Source: Ornithodoros turicata
Lineage: Eukaryota; Arthropoda; Arachnida; Ixodida; Argasidae
Direction: 5' to 3'
Assembly: GCF_037126465.1 (NCBI RefSeq)
Contig: NC_088203.1
Coordinates: 51,311,581 to 51,375,580, forward strand
DNA: 64,000 bases
This document shows positions 12,142-20,639 of the stretch, in pieces; the stretch's first letter is position 1; each line of letters begins with the position of its first letter. The position numbers were made by a program, and so were the translations under genes. The notes under the pieces are model-generated. The model saw only the letters and a list, made by a program, of their open reading frames with translations. It was not told the origin of the DNA and made no database searches.

Positions 12142-14226
12142 CGTCATCCTATTGTCTCAGGGCTACACTGTTTTTTTTTTTCACTAATGCTCCTTCGGAC
12201 AAGGTCAATCTACAATGAAGCCATGGCATGACGTCATCATGCACCTGCGTGGCTCAGGGACGCGTGCGCTCTAGACAGGGGACCTATTATTTATTGAATC
12301 ACTATCATAAGATTATTTCCTTTATTCTTCTATAACGATTGAATAGGAAACTATTGCAGAAGAGCACCATGCATGAAAGCTGATCGTAGGAATTCCAAAG
12401 TCTTACTAAATGAGATTTGCAAAAGAACAAAATATCCTAACACGTAACTCCATCAACGGCTAATAAGAGGACTAAGCACTCAACAAATCAACACAGAGTA
12501 CGGGTAACAAGGAGCGCAGAACGATGCATCTACTCCGTCCGACAGCCAGGCACGGAACTGAGTCGCAATGCTTTTTCTCCTCTATAAAGTCATGCATCTA
12601 TCCCTCTTGCGGTTGATTTCTGAACTAATTTAATCGCGAAATTATTAAGAATAGCACTATTCCCATTCAGGGCAGCACTATCGTCAAGGCAACAATGTTC
12701 CTTGTCAAAAAAGAAAAAATACAAAGCGTCAACAAAGGAAAGCATGCATATCGGGGCATGTCAGGACACGTTAGGACAAATCGCACGACTGCTGGGCAAC
12801 AGAGGAAAACAAAGAGACACTTGAACAGAGTGAAAAAGACACTCACCATCATTTTTCACGTTCACAGCATTCCCTCATTGTAAATCTGCTCATCACAAAA
12901 TCCACCTGCATGGTCGAACACCATTCACCAGTGACGAACCACACATCCGCACCCCATCAGGGGCAGACAGAACCCCAGCGAAACTAAGCTCTTCCACGGA
13001 CGGCCAACGCAATTGCCAGGAGCAGAATTAGCGTGCCCACACCCGTCAGTGTCCAAGAGAGAAGCGAATCCTTGCGCCCCCTGCAGGCCGTTGTCATTGA
13101 TCGTGACGTCATCCTATTGTCTCAGGGCTACACTGTTTTTTTCCACTAATTCTCCTCTGGACAAGGTCAACCTGAAACAATAGTGTTGCGGTAGGACGTC
13201 ATCATGCAGGTGCGTGGCTCAAGGACGCTTACGCTCTAGACAGGGGACCTGTAATTTACTGAATCACTATCCCTAGATTATTTCCTTTATTCTACTATAA
13301 TGATTGCATAGGGAACTATTGCAGAAAAACACCATAGATAAGAGGAGATTCTAGCATTTCATTCCCAAAGTCTTACTGTACAGGGAAAAAATAATGGTTC
13401 AGCAAGACATGTCCATCCCAGCCGAGAGCCATGCAGCTAAGTGAATAATGACGCTTTGTTCCTCCTGAATAAAGTCACACACCTGTCCCCCTCGCGGTTA
13501 CTCTCTGAACTAAATGAATCGCAAAATTATTAAGAATAGCTCTACTCCCATTCAAGGCAGCACTATCCTCATCGTCAAGAATATTCCTTGTACAAAAAGA
13601 AAAAAACGACATGTAGAAGGAAAGCATGTCAGAACGGGCCCAGGCATGTCAGCGCATGTTTGTCAGACAACAAGGGGGGAAAGCGAAAAGAAACAAAGAA
13701 TAAAACCAGCATCAAACTATTTCTAAGCACACGCACTCCTCTTATTCAAAAACAGTGCTCATCATAAATCCGTCGAGGACAATACACACCATTTTTCTAT
13801 TGCTACACTTTTTTCCAGTAACGGTCAATGCATTGCTACAGACTGCGTGACGTCATCACATCCTGTCTGAAGAAGAAGACAGCGGCAAACACTCCTATTA
13901 TTTCTTAAATCGCAAGATTATTTCCTTTGTCCTACCCTTAATGACATTCATTCTCTCATTAAAATTCAACAAAAAAGCACCCTGCATATTAACGATTTTC
14001 ACCCCAAAGGCTCATCATGGTCATTAGAATTACAGTAAACTATTACTGCTCTTTAAAATAATAAGTGAGTCCACTCCACATCACCTCTAGGCTTATGTAA
14101 TACATGACCCTTTCTATGCTCATACATTCGTTGTCTGAGGCTACACCTGTGAGCAAAAAGGCGCGGAAGCCGGGGGGCAAAGTTCCATTCCCGCATTGCG
14201 AGCAAAAAGGGGCGAGACACAAGGCG

Positions 14227-14600
14227 GGAACCACTGGGCACACATCGCTAAACATGCGTCAACACGAACAAAAGGCTTGCTCACCGCAAAACAAGTCTAA
14301 ACATGCGAGAAAAGGCTTAACACGAGCGCGGTCAAATCACTCGTTGGTCACCGCTAAACACGGCAAACATACGAGAAAAGGAGCGCGCTTAGGCCTAACC
14401 TCAACACTACGCAGCTAACACAAGGCGGGAACCACTGGGCACACATCGCTAAACATGCGTCAACAGGCTTGCTCACCGCAAAACAAGTCTAAACATGCGA
14501 GAAAAGGCTTAACACGAGCGCGGTCAAATCACTCGTTGGTCACCGCTAAACACGGCAAACATACGAGAAAAGGAGCGCGTCAAATCACTCACCTTTTCCC
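14227..14600. repeat. tandem pair of ~190-bp units
   Basis: Two direct copies each contain ACTGGGCACACATCGC, then CTCACCGCAAAACAAG, then AAATCACTCGTTGGTC and a terminal AGGAGCGCG. The same pair exists inverted at 32700-33070, so the duplication predates the inverted duplication. Confidence 0.8.
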
Positions 14601-14752
14601 CCGCGGCAACTTCCAGGCAGAAACTGAGCGAGCGCGGAGAACACACGTCTGCTCTCTACGAGAGCCAGCCAGAAACTGAGCGCGCGCGCGGAGCGCACGT
14701 CCGTCTTCCGCGACGGCCCGAGAGAAACTGAGTGAGGCGACGCGCAGCGGCA
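14600..14752. repeat. three ~55-bp repeats with GAAACTGAG motif
   Basis: Units read AGAAACTGAGCGAGCGCGGAG, each followed by ACGTCYG and CGAC(A/G)GCC-like strings. Diverged versions occur in the non-autonomous relatives (46475-46535 and 54580-54660). They lie between the tandem pair and the promoter region. Confidence 0.6.
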
Positions 14753-14760
14753 GCTATGGA

Positions 14761-16006
14761 CAGTGGAGTGCAGCTGTAGCTTCCACAGTTTCGCCACGAA
14801 AACCACCGCCCCCCTTGACCACGTGATCGTCCGTAACGAATCACGACAAAATAGCCGGAAAACGGCGCCAAAGAGCGCGCGCTGGCTGATCGAACTGCGC
14901 ATGTGCGCTGCGTGCCCTCTCCACACCCTCTCACTCATATCCCCCCCCTGTTCCGAGCGCTTCGCCAGGTCATCTGCTAATATTATCGGGAAGCAGAAAA
15001 TGAAAATCCAGAAGACGAAGGAATTCACGTGTACAAATTTATTGACACGGTAAACATATACACAAGAAGCAACATTTGAATGCAAGTAAATCAACACGAT
15101 TATTACAGAATACTGCAGAATAAACAGAGAATAAATAGCGCCGAGCAACAGAAAGCGTGACTATCATATTATACAATCCTTAAGGGAACCTATTCGGTTT
15201 GGAGAAAGTAGATATTATTATACATATCTATAGCACGTGATGAGTCGCAGAAGCCATCCGCTTCATCCCAGCACAACTGTCGAATTTTCTGGTGACAGGG
15301 GCCACATGCTCGCAGATCGCAGGGCCACGAACAGCTGTCGGTGTCTGAATGAAAAAAACAAAAAACAAGGGAACCTGTTAATGATATGGTAAACCGGAGC
15401 ACAGGCAACGTTAATTGGCTGAATACGCTCTATAAGACATGCCAGCGTTACGCGTCTAATGTCGACTAATGCCAAAATTGGAGGAGCCCTGCGTACGCGA
15501 TGCACGCTGTTTTCCTTTTCATGCACACCAGTGTATTAAGCATCAGACACGTTCAAACAGCGGAACAAAATGCAAGAAGCAACGCCACGCAGAATCATCA
15601 ACCAGATCATGACTGTTAACCGGCAGAAAGTGATGTAATACGGGGCAAGGTGCACACAGTTAGGCGACAGTATTAAACGTCTGATCACTGACATGCATCA
15701 TACGTTTGTCTGCTTACCTTTCATTCAGGCGTTCATCCATGGCTCGAAGATCTTCGAGATCCACGAAACGAAATCACCGGCTGCTCACATAGGCAGACGC
15801 GAGCTACACAACGGTCAGACGGGTCGGCGCCTCGGAGAAACGAACGCGGGCGAATCCACCGGTTAAATGAGCCTCAGCCAATCATGATCGAGAAGGGTCA
15901 CGTGGGAGACCGGAGCCAATGGAAAGTAAATAGCCGGAATTTGGCGGGAAATGCCAGTGGCGACACTATTTGCGCGGCGGCGAAACCGGCTTACTGTGCC
16001 TCCTCT
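14761..16006. other. 1.25-kb segment present only in the left arm, flanked by GCTATGGA
   Basis: The right arm reads straight through a single GCTATGGA, while the left arm has two copies (14753-14760 and 16007-16014) with 1,246 bp between. Either a mobile segment inserted with an 8-bp duplication, or the right arm lost it by recombination between 8-bp repeats. No matching terminal inverted repeats are visible. The non-autonomous relatives resemble the short form, which favours insertion. It holds a possible minus-strand spliced gene (15190-15740). Confidence 0.6.
15190..15741 (-). CDS. possible spliced Cys-rich small gene (unknown)
   Basis: A minus-strand ATG at 15741 opens MDERLNE and meets a strong donor (GTAAGC near 15718). 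An acceptor (TTTTTTTCATTCAG) near 15350 leads into a frame with the cysteine spacing CSWPCDLRACGPC and a further LC, ending at a stop near 15190. The cysteines suggest a small metal-binding or disulfide fold. The phase of the visible first exon does not match the Cys-rich frame, so another exon is needed or the gene is decayed. No family is recognised. Confidence 0.2.
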
Positions 16007-16014
16007 GCTATGGA

Positions 16015-16190
16015 TGCGCGCGCGCCCTCTGCTCCACCCGTCCGCGCATGCGCGCGCGCGCTCCTAGCTCCCTCTGCGCCGCCCGCGGGTATTTTCGGTG
16101 TCGGCTCTCCGCTGCGCGCGCGCGCGCTCCTAGCGGCGACGGGTAGCTTTTGAGTTTCGGTTTCATTCTCCGTTCTTTGCGCGCGCGCGT
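16015..16190. promoter_or_regulatory. alternating CG tracts upstream of the packaging promoter
   Basis: Three tracts of alternating CG (near 16048-16060, 16115-16127 and 16180-16190) lie directly upstream of the TATA box. The right arm has the same layout at 32390-32540. Such tracts favour Z-DNA and open promoter DNA. Confidence 0.45.
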
Positions 16191-16197
16191 TTATCTG

Positions 16198-16204
16198 TAT
16201 AAAG
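16198..16204 (+). promoter_or_regulatory. TATA box of left packaging unit
   Basis: CTGTATAAAGGCAGC lies 59 bp upstream of the first ATG (16263). Spacing and sequence fit a TATA-driven start, and the arrangement is identical in the inverted copy at 32377-32383. Confidence 0.65.
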
Positions 16205-16262
16205 GCAGCGCGCACCGCGCTCGCGTCATCATTCTGACCGATACGTGGAAAACGCGTGGAAA

Positions 16263-17249
16263 ATGTGTGGTTTATTCTCCTGCGTTTCTCGTCGTCGCAA
16301 GGAAAAGACAAAAAACGAAGAACTTCGCGAATTTATTCGCGGCATCGTGGAGGAAGCCTTTCAAGTCCACCGCCTGGAATGGTTGCAAGCGCGTCAAGAA
16401 ATGTGTCAGGACAAGATGAAGACGCTCGACCGCATCTTAGCGGCGGACAGATTGGCGAAAAAGAAGTCCAACTTTAGCCTGGATAATCTGTATTGGGAAC
16501 GCAGTTCCGATGTAGAGGACGACTACGACGACGTGTACATAAAAGCGATGCATTTCTCTTCGAGTCTCAGTCTCTTCTTTCTCTTCGTGAAACGTGTACG
16601 CACGCAACATGTCTTCCCCCCCCCCGAACCTTTTCGTTTCCGTCATCCTTTTCGCTGTATCTTAAGCGGCCCCTCCATGTGCGGCAAATCTACGTTCGTT
16701 GCTAACGTGCTGAGGAACCTGAACGACGTGGTGGACAAGCCTCCGTCACAAATATTCTACGTGCAGAAATATGCTTCGCCGAGCATGCAGGACGAATTCG
16801 GGGACTCCGTAAAATTTACCAAGGAGCTACCGCGAGAGTGGGACACGTCGCGCGCTACGCTGATCGTGGTCGACGATCACATGACCGACGCCGGTTCCTT
16901 GAAGGAGGTGACCGATCTTTTCATTCGGGGTTCTCACCACGCCAACGCGTCGATCTTCTTACTCGTTCAAAACATCTTTTTCGACAGTAGCCATTTTAGA
17001 ACTATATCCTACAACGCCAGTTACGTCGTCCTGTGGCGCACCGTGCGCAGCGTGCACCAGATGGAACATTTCGGCCAACAGCTATTTGGCAGAAAAAGAT
17101 TGAAGTATTTTCTGGACGCATATAAACAAGCGATGTCGTCGCCCCACGCATATTTACTCGTGGATCTTCACAACTATACGCACGAGGATCACAGGCTGCG
17201 TAGCAATATCTTTCCGGGAGAACGTCAATATATCTACGCTCCGAAATGA
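16263..17249 (+). CDS. fused ORF: small coiled protein + packaging ATPase (left copy)
   Basis: The frame from ATG 16263 runs through two genes that are separate in the right arm. The first about 90 residues are charged and helical (KTKNEELREFIRG, then an acidic SSDVEDD end). The stop after this acidic tail in the right copy (TAA) reads TAC here, so translation continues. The ATPase start codon (16609) is out of frame because a poly-C run is 10 long instead of 5, and the fused frame enters the ATPase instead. The ATPase part has the P-loop GPSMCGKST, Walker B LIVVDD and a following FLLVQN, as in A32-like HerA/FtsK packaging motors that pump DNA into capsids. Whether the fusion is functional is doubtful; the poly-C could also be an assembly error. 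Confidence 0.7.
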   Translation: MCGLFSCVSRRRKEKTKNEELREFIRGIVEEAFQVHRLEWLQARQEMCQDKMKTLDRILAADRLAKKKSNFSLDNLYWERSSDVEDDYDDVYIKAMHFSSSLSLFFLFVKRVRTQHVFPPPEPFRFRHPFRCILSGPSMCGKSTFVANVLRNLNDVVDKPPSQIFYVQKYASPSMQDEFGDSVKFTKELPREWDTSRATLIVVDDHMTDAGSLKEVTDLFIRGSHHANASIFLLVQNIFFDSSHFRTISYNASYVVLWRTVRSVHQMEHFGQQLFGRKRLKYFLDAYKQAMSSPHAYLLVDLHNYTHEDHRLRSNIFPGERQYIYAPK

Positions 17250-17590
17250 ATCTCCGCCCTCACCTCACTTTACTCAAAGTACTCTCCACTCTACCCCCTC
17301 CACGCCGTCGCGACGTCTTGAGACGTTCGTCCTCGTCCGACATGAAACACCTCTCCGAAATTTGCCTCAATGTATTGAACGGAAAGGTGGCTCTAGCTCC
17401 AGATACGTTCGCGCGTTTGAAGAAGCACAAACGCTTTTTACGACGGCTCGCCTACAAAAAGATTCACAAGAATCCGCAACGTTTGAAGCGCTATCTGTCT
17501 CAGCAGCGAGGACAGGGCGTTCTTTCGTCGGTGGTTCCTCTCCTGCTTTCCGCCGTGTTGAACCTTTTCGCCAATGGCCAAGAGAATTGA
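17246..17590 (+). CDS. small basic virion-type protein (left copy)
   Basis: This 114-residue ORF overlaps the ATPase stop (ATGA). The centre is rich in arginine and lysine (LKKHKRFLRRLAYKK) and the C-terminus is hydrophobic (VLSSVVPLLLSAVLNLF). Small basic proteins with a hydrophobic end sit beside the ATPase in many Polintons and adintoviruses and are suspected virion core or membrane-active proteins; the exact role is not established. The right-arm copy differs only in residue 3 (L versus R) by my reading, which indicates a recent duplication or gene conversion. Confidence 0.65.
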   Translation: MNLRPHLTLLKVLSTLPPPRRRDVLRRSSSSDMKHLSEICLNVLNGKVALAPDTFARLKKHKRFLRRLAYKKIHKNPQRLKRYLSQQRGQGVLSSVVPLLLSAVLNLFANGQEN

Positions 17591-17632
17591 AGTGACCACC
17601 TCCTCCATCGGAAACATTCTTTCCTCGAAGGA
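17574..17632 (+). pseudogene. truncated start of 57-residue ORF (left copy)
   Basis: The frame from ATG 17574 matches the first 19 residues of the minus-strand gene at 31012-30839 and then runs into former PolB sequence at the duplication breakpoint. Confidence 0.7.
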
Positions 17633-20389
17633 TCGACCCATTCAAAAGCACCTGTTGGGAGATGGAAAGTCATCGCGTACGGGTACAAACTGTTGACGTC
17701 GAGATACTGGATAAAAGTCTTTTCTTTCTGGGAGTCGTAATCGTCGCACCCCTCGTGATTAGCCCGACAGTATCTGTGGAAGCTGTTACAAATACCTCCC
17801 CTGATTCCCTTCTCGATCGTTTCGTACATCTCTTGGTCGCTTATGAGCTCGAGTTTGACATTGGTGAGCTTCAAAGCGCTACTCCACGCGTAACTGGCGA
17901 GGGACACGGTGCGTAAGATATCTAACCCATCCGTCTCTAGCGCAATCTTTCTGAAATACAGCACGATGTCGCACAGCTGACAGGTGTCGAGCGTGACGTA
18001 GAGACGCGTGTAATCTCCTAGGTCCTTACATTCGAACAATTCGAAAATCTCGAGGGCGTACTGATAGTCGTCGTCCGTGATCTCTTGGTCGTTCAGGTCA
18101 CTTTTGAAAGCTTCCTTTGGCGGTAGTGCGGCCAAATTGTAGGTTTCGAAACTGTCGACGAAGGTGTACGTGTAAATGCCCTTCCTGGGAAGGCGACGGA
18201 AACGGTCACCAAACATTTGACGGGTGCAATGAAACGCACTCTCGCCACCGCTGGAGAGGAGCGTTTCTACCAGGTTAGACAACGAGAGGTTGAAAAACTG
18301 CGTAGTATCGCAGAAATGGAGCTCGCCAATATTGAAGCCTCGTATTTTTTCTGTGGTAGACGCTAAGATCCACGGTTCTCCCATATTTAGAACGTGCATG
18401 TGGCGGAGAAGGGAGCTCAAATCGTATTGCAGGTTGTGCACGCAGACGACAAGTTCTTTGGTGTTACGACACGTAAGGTTACACGTATCACACAGCGTCG
18501 CAACAAAATTCGAGGAACCGGGGTCTACGAAACGGGTGTGGTCGTGATGCGACACCTTCCGCGTATGTCGATTAAATTCGCACCCGCAAAATTCGCAGTG
18601 CGTCGCGCACTCGTGTCGAACAAGGTCTACCACACTCATGACCAACGGTGAGGGAAGACGGTTCAACCTATCGATTTGATCGCTAAATCGCTTCAGTGCG
18701 ACCAAGCATTTTTCTGCCGCGTTGTGTCCCAAATAGCCATCTACGCCCATTATTTTCCCATCACAACTTCTCACTAGCACGATGCTATACGAGCTCATCC
18801 TGTGCACACTCGAGGCGTCCTTAACGAGTGCATCCTTTTCCAGTATGCTTTCCGTGTCCAGTACCGCGAAATAAGGGTAGGGATGCATGTACTGTATCTT
18901 GTTGAATGAGACGCTCTCCCCCGCTTTTGGCATTTCTAGAATCACTTCGTTTACGTCTCGACACAGACGTTCGTGCTGCTCCAACGCCCCTCTCGTCCTA
19001 TAACCGCTCGTGCATTTCTCGCAATAAAAATAGTCACCTCGCCCCATGAAAGTGCTAAATTTTCTGGTTCCATAGAAATGCTCCCTAACCTCGAGCAGAT
19101 GGACTTTATCCTGATAGAGCGTGCAGGGAATCCGCCCGGTAGATATCGAATTCGTCTGCTCGTCGAACACGTAGATGTACACTGAGATTTTGTTTTTTTC
19201 TCTCCCACAGGGAAATGTCTTCGTAAGTGACTGGGAAGCAGGGCGGCCAGTACGTTACACGCGTCTCCGGATTCGAAGGATTCATGTATTTGTGGTATCT
19301 GACATAATCGTTTGGGTTGTTCCTCAACAGATGCAAGAGTGGCAGCACGCTATACTTGAAACACTCGTTTTCGTTTGATTCGGTGGGAGTTTGACGTTTG
19401 TGAGAGTCTTTGTTTTTCTCTTCAACATTTCGGGAAGCTCGATCGTGCACCCAATCCGCTTCGGTTTTAAGCGCGTTAGTTTTAAGTCGACACATTGGAC
19501 GTCGTTCGAGATGAAACCAGACCCTTCTCTCGCATAGTTTTCAACGCGTTGCGAGGATTCTGCGATAGCAGCATTTATCGCGCCTTCGATTTCATGGTGG
19601 TTATGAACCACTCTCAAGTGAAGGTTCACGTGGAGGAGATGAGAAGTCAACCCGTCGGCTCCGTCCTTAACCATGAGCGCTTTCGAGCACAGACAAAATT
19701 TGAAAGGCATGGGATAAGCTTCGAGGACGCGCGTGATTACTGGAGCTATGCTCGGTAGATAAAGTCGTAAATCGTCGACCTTGTCGTCGTGCGGGGAACA
19801 GAGAAGAGTGTACCTAGTAGCCGTTCCGTCAAATGCCTCATCAGTGACAAAGAAAGGAAGGAATCGTCTCTCCGTGACGGAGGGATGATTCTCTACGACG
19901 TGTTCTCTCAATTCAACGATTCTACGACCCTGGACAGGCTCAGCTTCGTTTTGAAATTCTGGGCTCGCATCTGGTGATTCATCTCCAACCCTGCCAGACA
20001 GAGGAATGAAATCTGCATACGACTGATCCCCTTCCCACATGAGCAATTCGTCTGCATTGTCATGTCCATCTAGGGGTTCGTCGTCGTCGTCCGTTTCAGG
20101 TATTACGAAAGGCGGACTACTGACTCTGTCGTCGTCGTCGTCGTCATCTGAAAGGACGACTGGGCTATTACCGAGATTCTCTATTCTAGCTTCGTGCTCT
20201 CTTTCTACGGCCACGAGCATGGCATCGATGGGGTCGTACTGACATACGAGACAGCGCGGCACTGCGGTCAAACAAAATCAGTACAAGATTTCCCCTCACG
20301 AAACAATGCTCACTTTTCCCTTCAGTTGAGGAACGCTTGAGATTGATGATGAGAGAGGATAGGATGAGTCCCTGTGCGTTCAGTGTCAT
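17633..20389 (-). pseudogene. PolB: protein-primed DNA polymerase B, 3' half replaced
   Basis: The protein would replicate the element from protein-primed ends. Visible domains in order: an acidic N-terminal part; a zinc-binding CEKC motif (19020); ExoI LDTE (about 18858); a nested HNH/endonuclease VII-like zinc region (CEFCGCEF, HHDHT, CDTC; about 18590-18470); ExoII HNLQYD (about 18430); ExoIII-like YVTLDTCQLCD; and polymerase motif A LDVNSLYP (about 17690). The sequence then stops being polymerase at 17632. Motifs B and C (the catalytic DTD) and the thumb are gone, replaced by the inverted duplication. Two further frame changes occur near 19400 and 19190, in A-rich tracts. Two tiny introns (20465-20413, leader; 20313-20262, coding) are supported by donor, acceptor and phase. 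It cannot make an active polymerase. Confidence 0.85.
20262..20313 (-). other. predicted coding intron of PolB (52 nt)
   Basis: A GTGAGC donor and a TTTGTTTGACCGCAG acceptor join the 25-codon first coding exon to the long exon in phase. Its size matches the other introns inferred in this element (53-57 nt). Confidence 0.5.
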
Positions 20390-20412
20390 GCGGTGACAGC
20401 GGCTATCGCTTC

Positions 20413-20465
20413 CTGAAAAACAATGCCATACATATACACTCACACAGCAGAACCGGTCAACTTAC
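20413..20465 (-). other. predicted leader intron of PolB (53 nt)
   Basis: A GTAAGT donor follows AAAAT, and the acceptor is TTGTTTTTCAG. The upstream exon starts about 30 bp after the TATA box. Splicing joins non-coding leader sequence to the exon holding ATG 20389. Confidence 0.5.
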
Positions 20466-20546
20466 ATTTTGCTCCACGAAACGTCTCACGTAGTGGATGA
20501 ATGCCCCTCATGGGCTGTCGATCAATCGTCGTAGAACCAGCGCACC

Positions 20547-20553
20547 TTTTATA
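20547..20553 (-). promoter_or_regulatory. TATA box of PolB
   Basis: Minus-strand ACTATAAAAGGTGC lies about 80 bp upstream of the leader donor, at the right distance for a start near 20520. Confidence 0.6.
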
Positions 20554-20639
20554 GTCGCTACACCGCTCTCCTCCTCCTCGCATTGCGACGGTGTCGTCTG
20601 TACTTTGACCACCCCGCCTTCCGCCTTTCGCGCCTTTTT

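Larger units (their letters stand above)
11300..14218. repeat. left arm of outer element: three diverged ~0.85-kb promoter-like modules
   Basis: The arm repeats a module of about 850-890 bp. Landmarks in each are GAGCGCAGAACGATG, then TCTCC..TATAAAG (11741, 12583; degenerate AATAAAG near 13468), then GGTTACT.TCT, then TGACGTCATCCTATTG with an ATTGG box in front, then ATTATTTCCTTTATTCT. It matches 45581-48570 in the second element. No Polinton gene is present. Small frames recur among copies; see the entry at 11854. Confidence 0.75.
14219..17632. repeat. left arm of Polinton internal inverted duplication
   Basis: This arm is an inverted, nearly identical copy of 30954-33074. It carries an upstream tandem repeat pair (units of about 190 bp from 14227 and 14422), the CG-rich promoter, the small coiled gene fused with the ATPase, the small basic gene and the first 19 codons of the 57-residue gene. 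Homology ends inside CTCGAAGGA at 17632, exactly where PolB coding sequence stops being polymerase-like. It contains a 1.25-kb segment (14761-16006) missing from the right arm. Confidence 0.85.
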
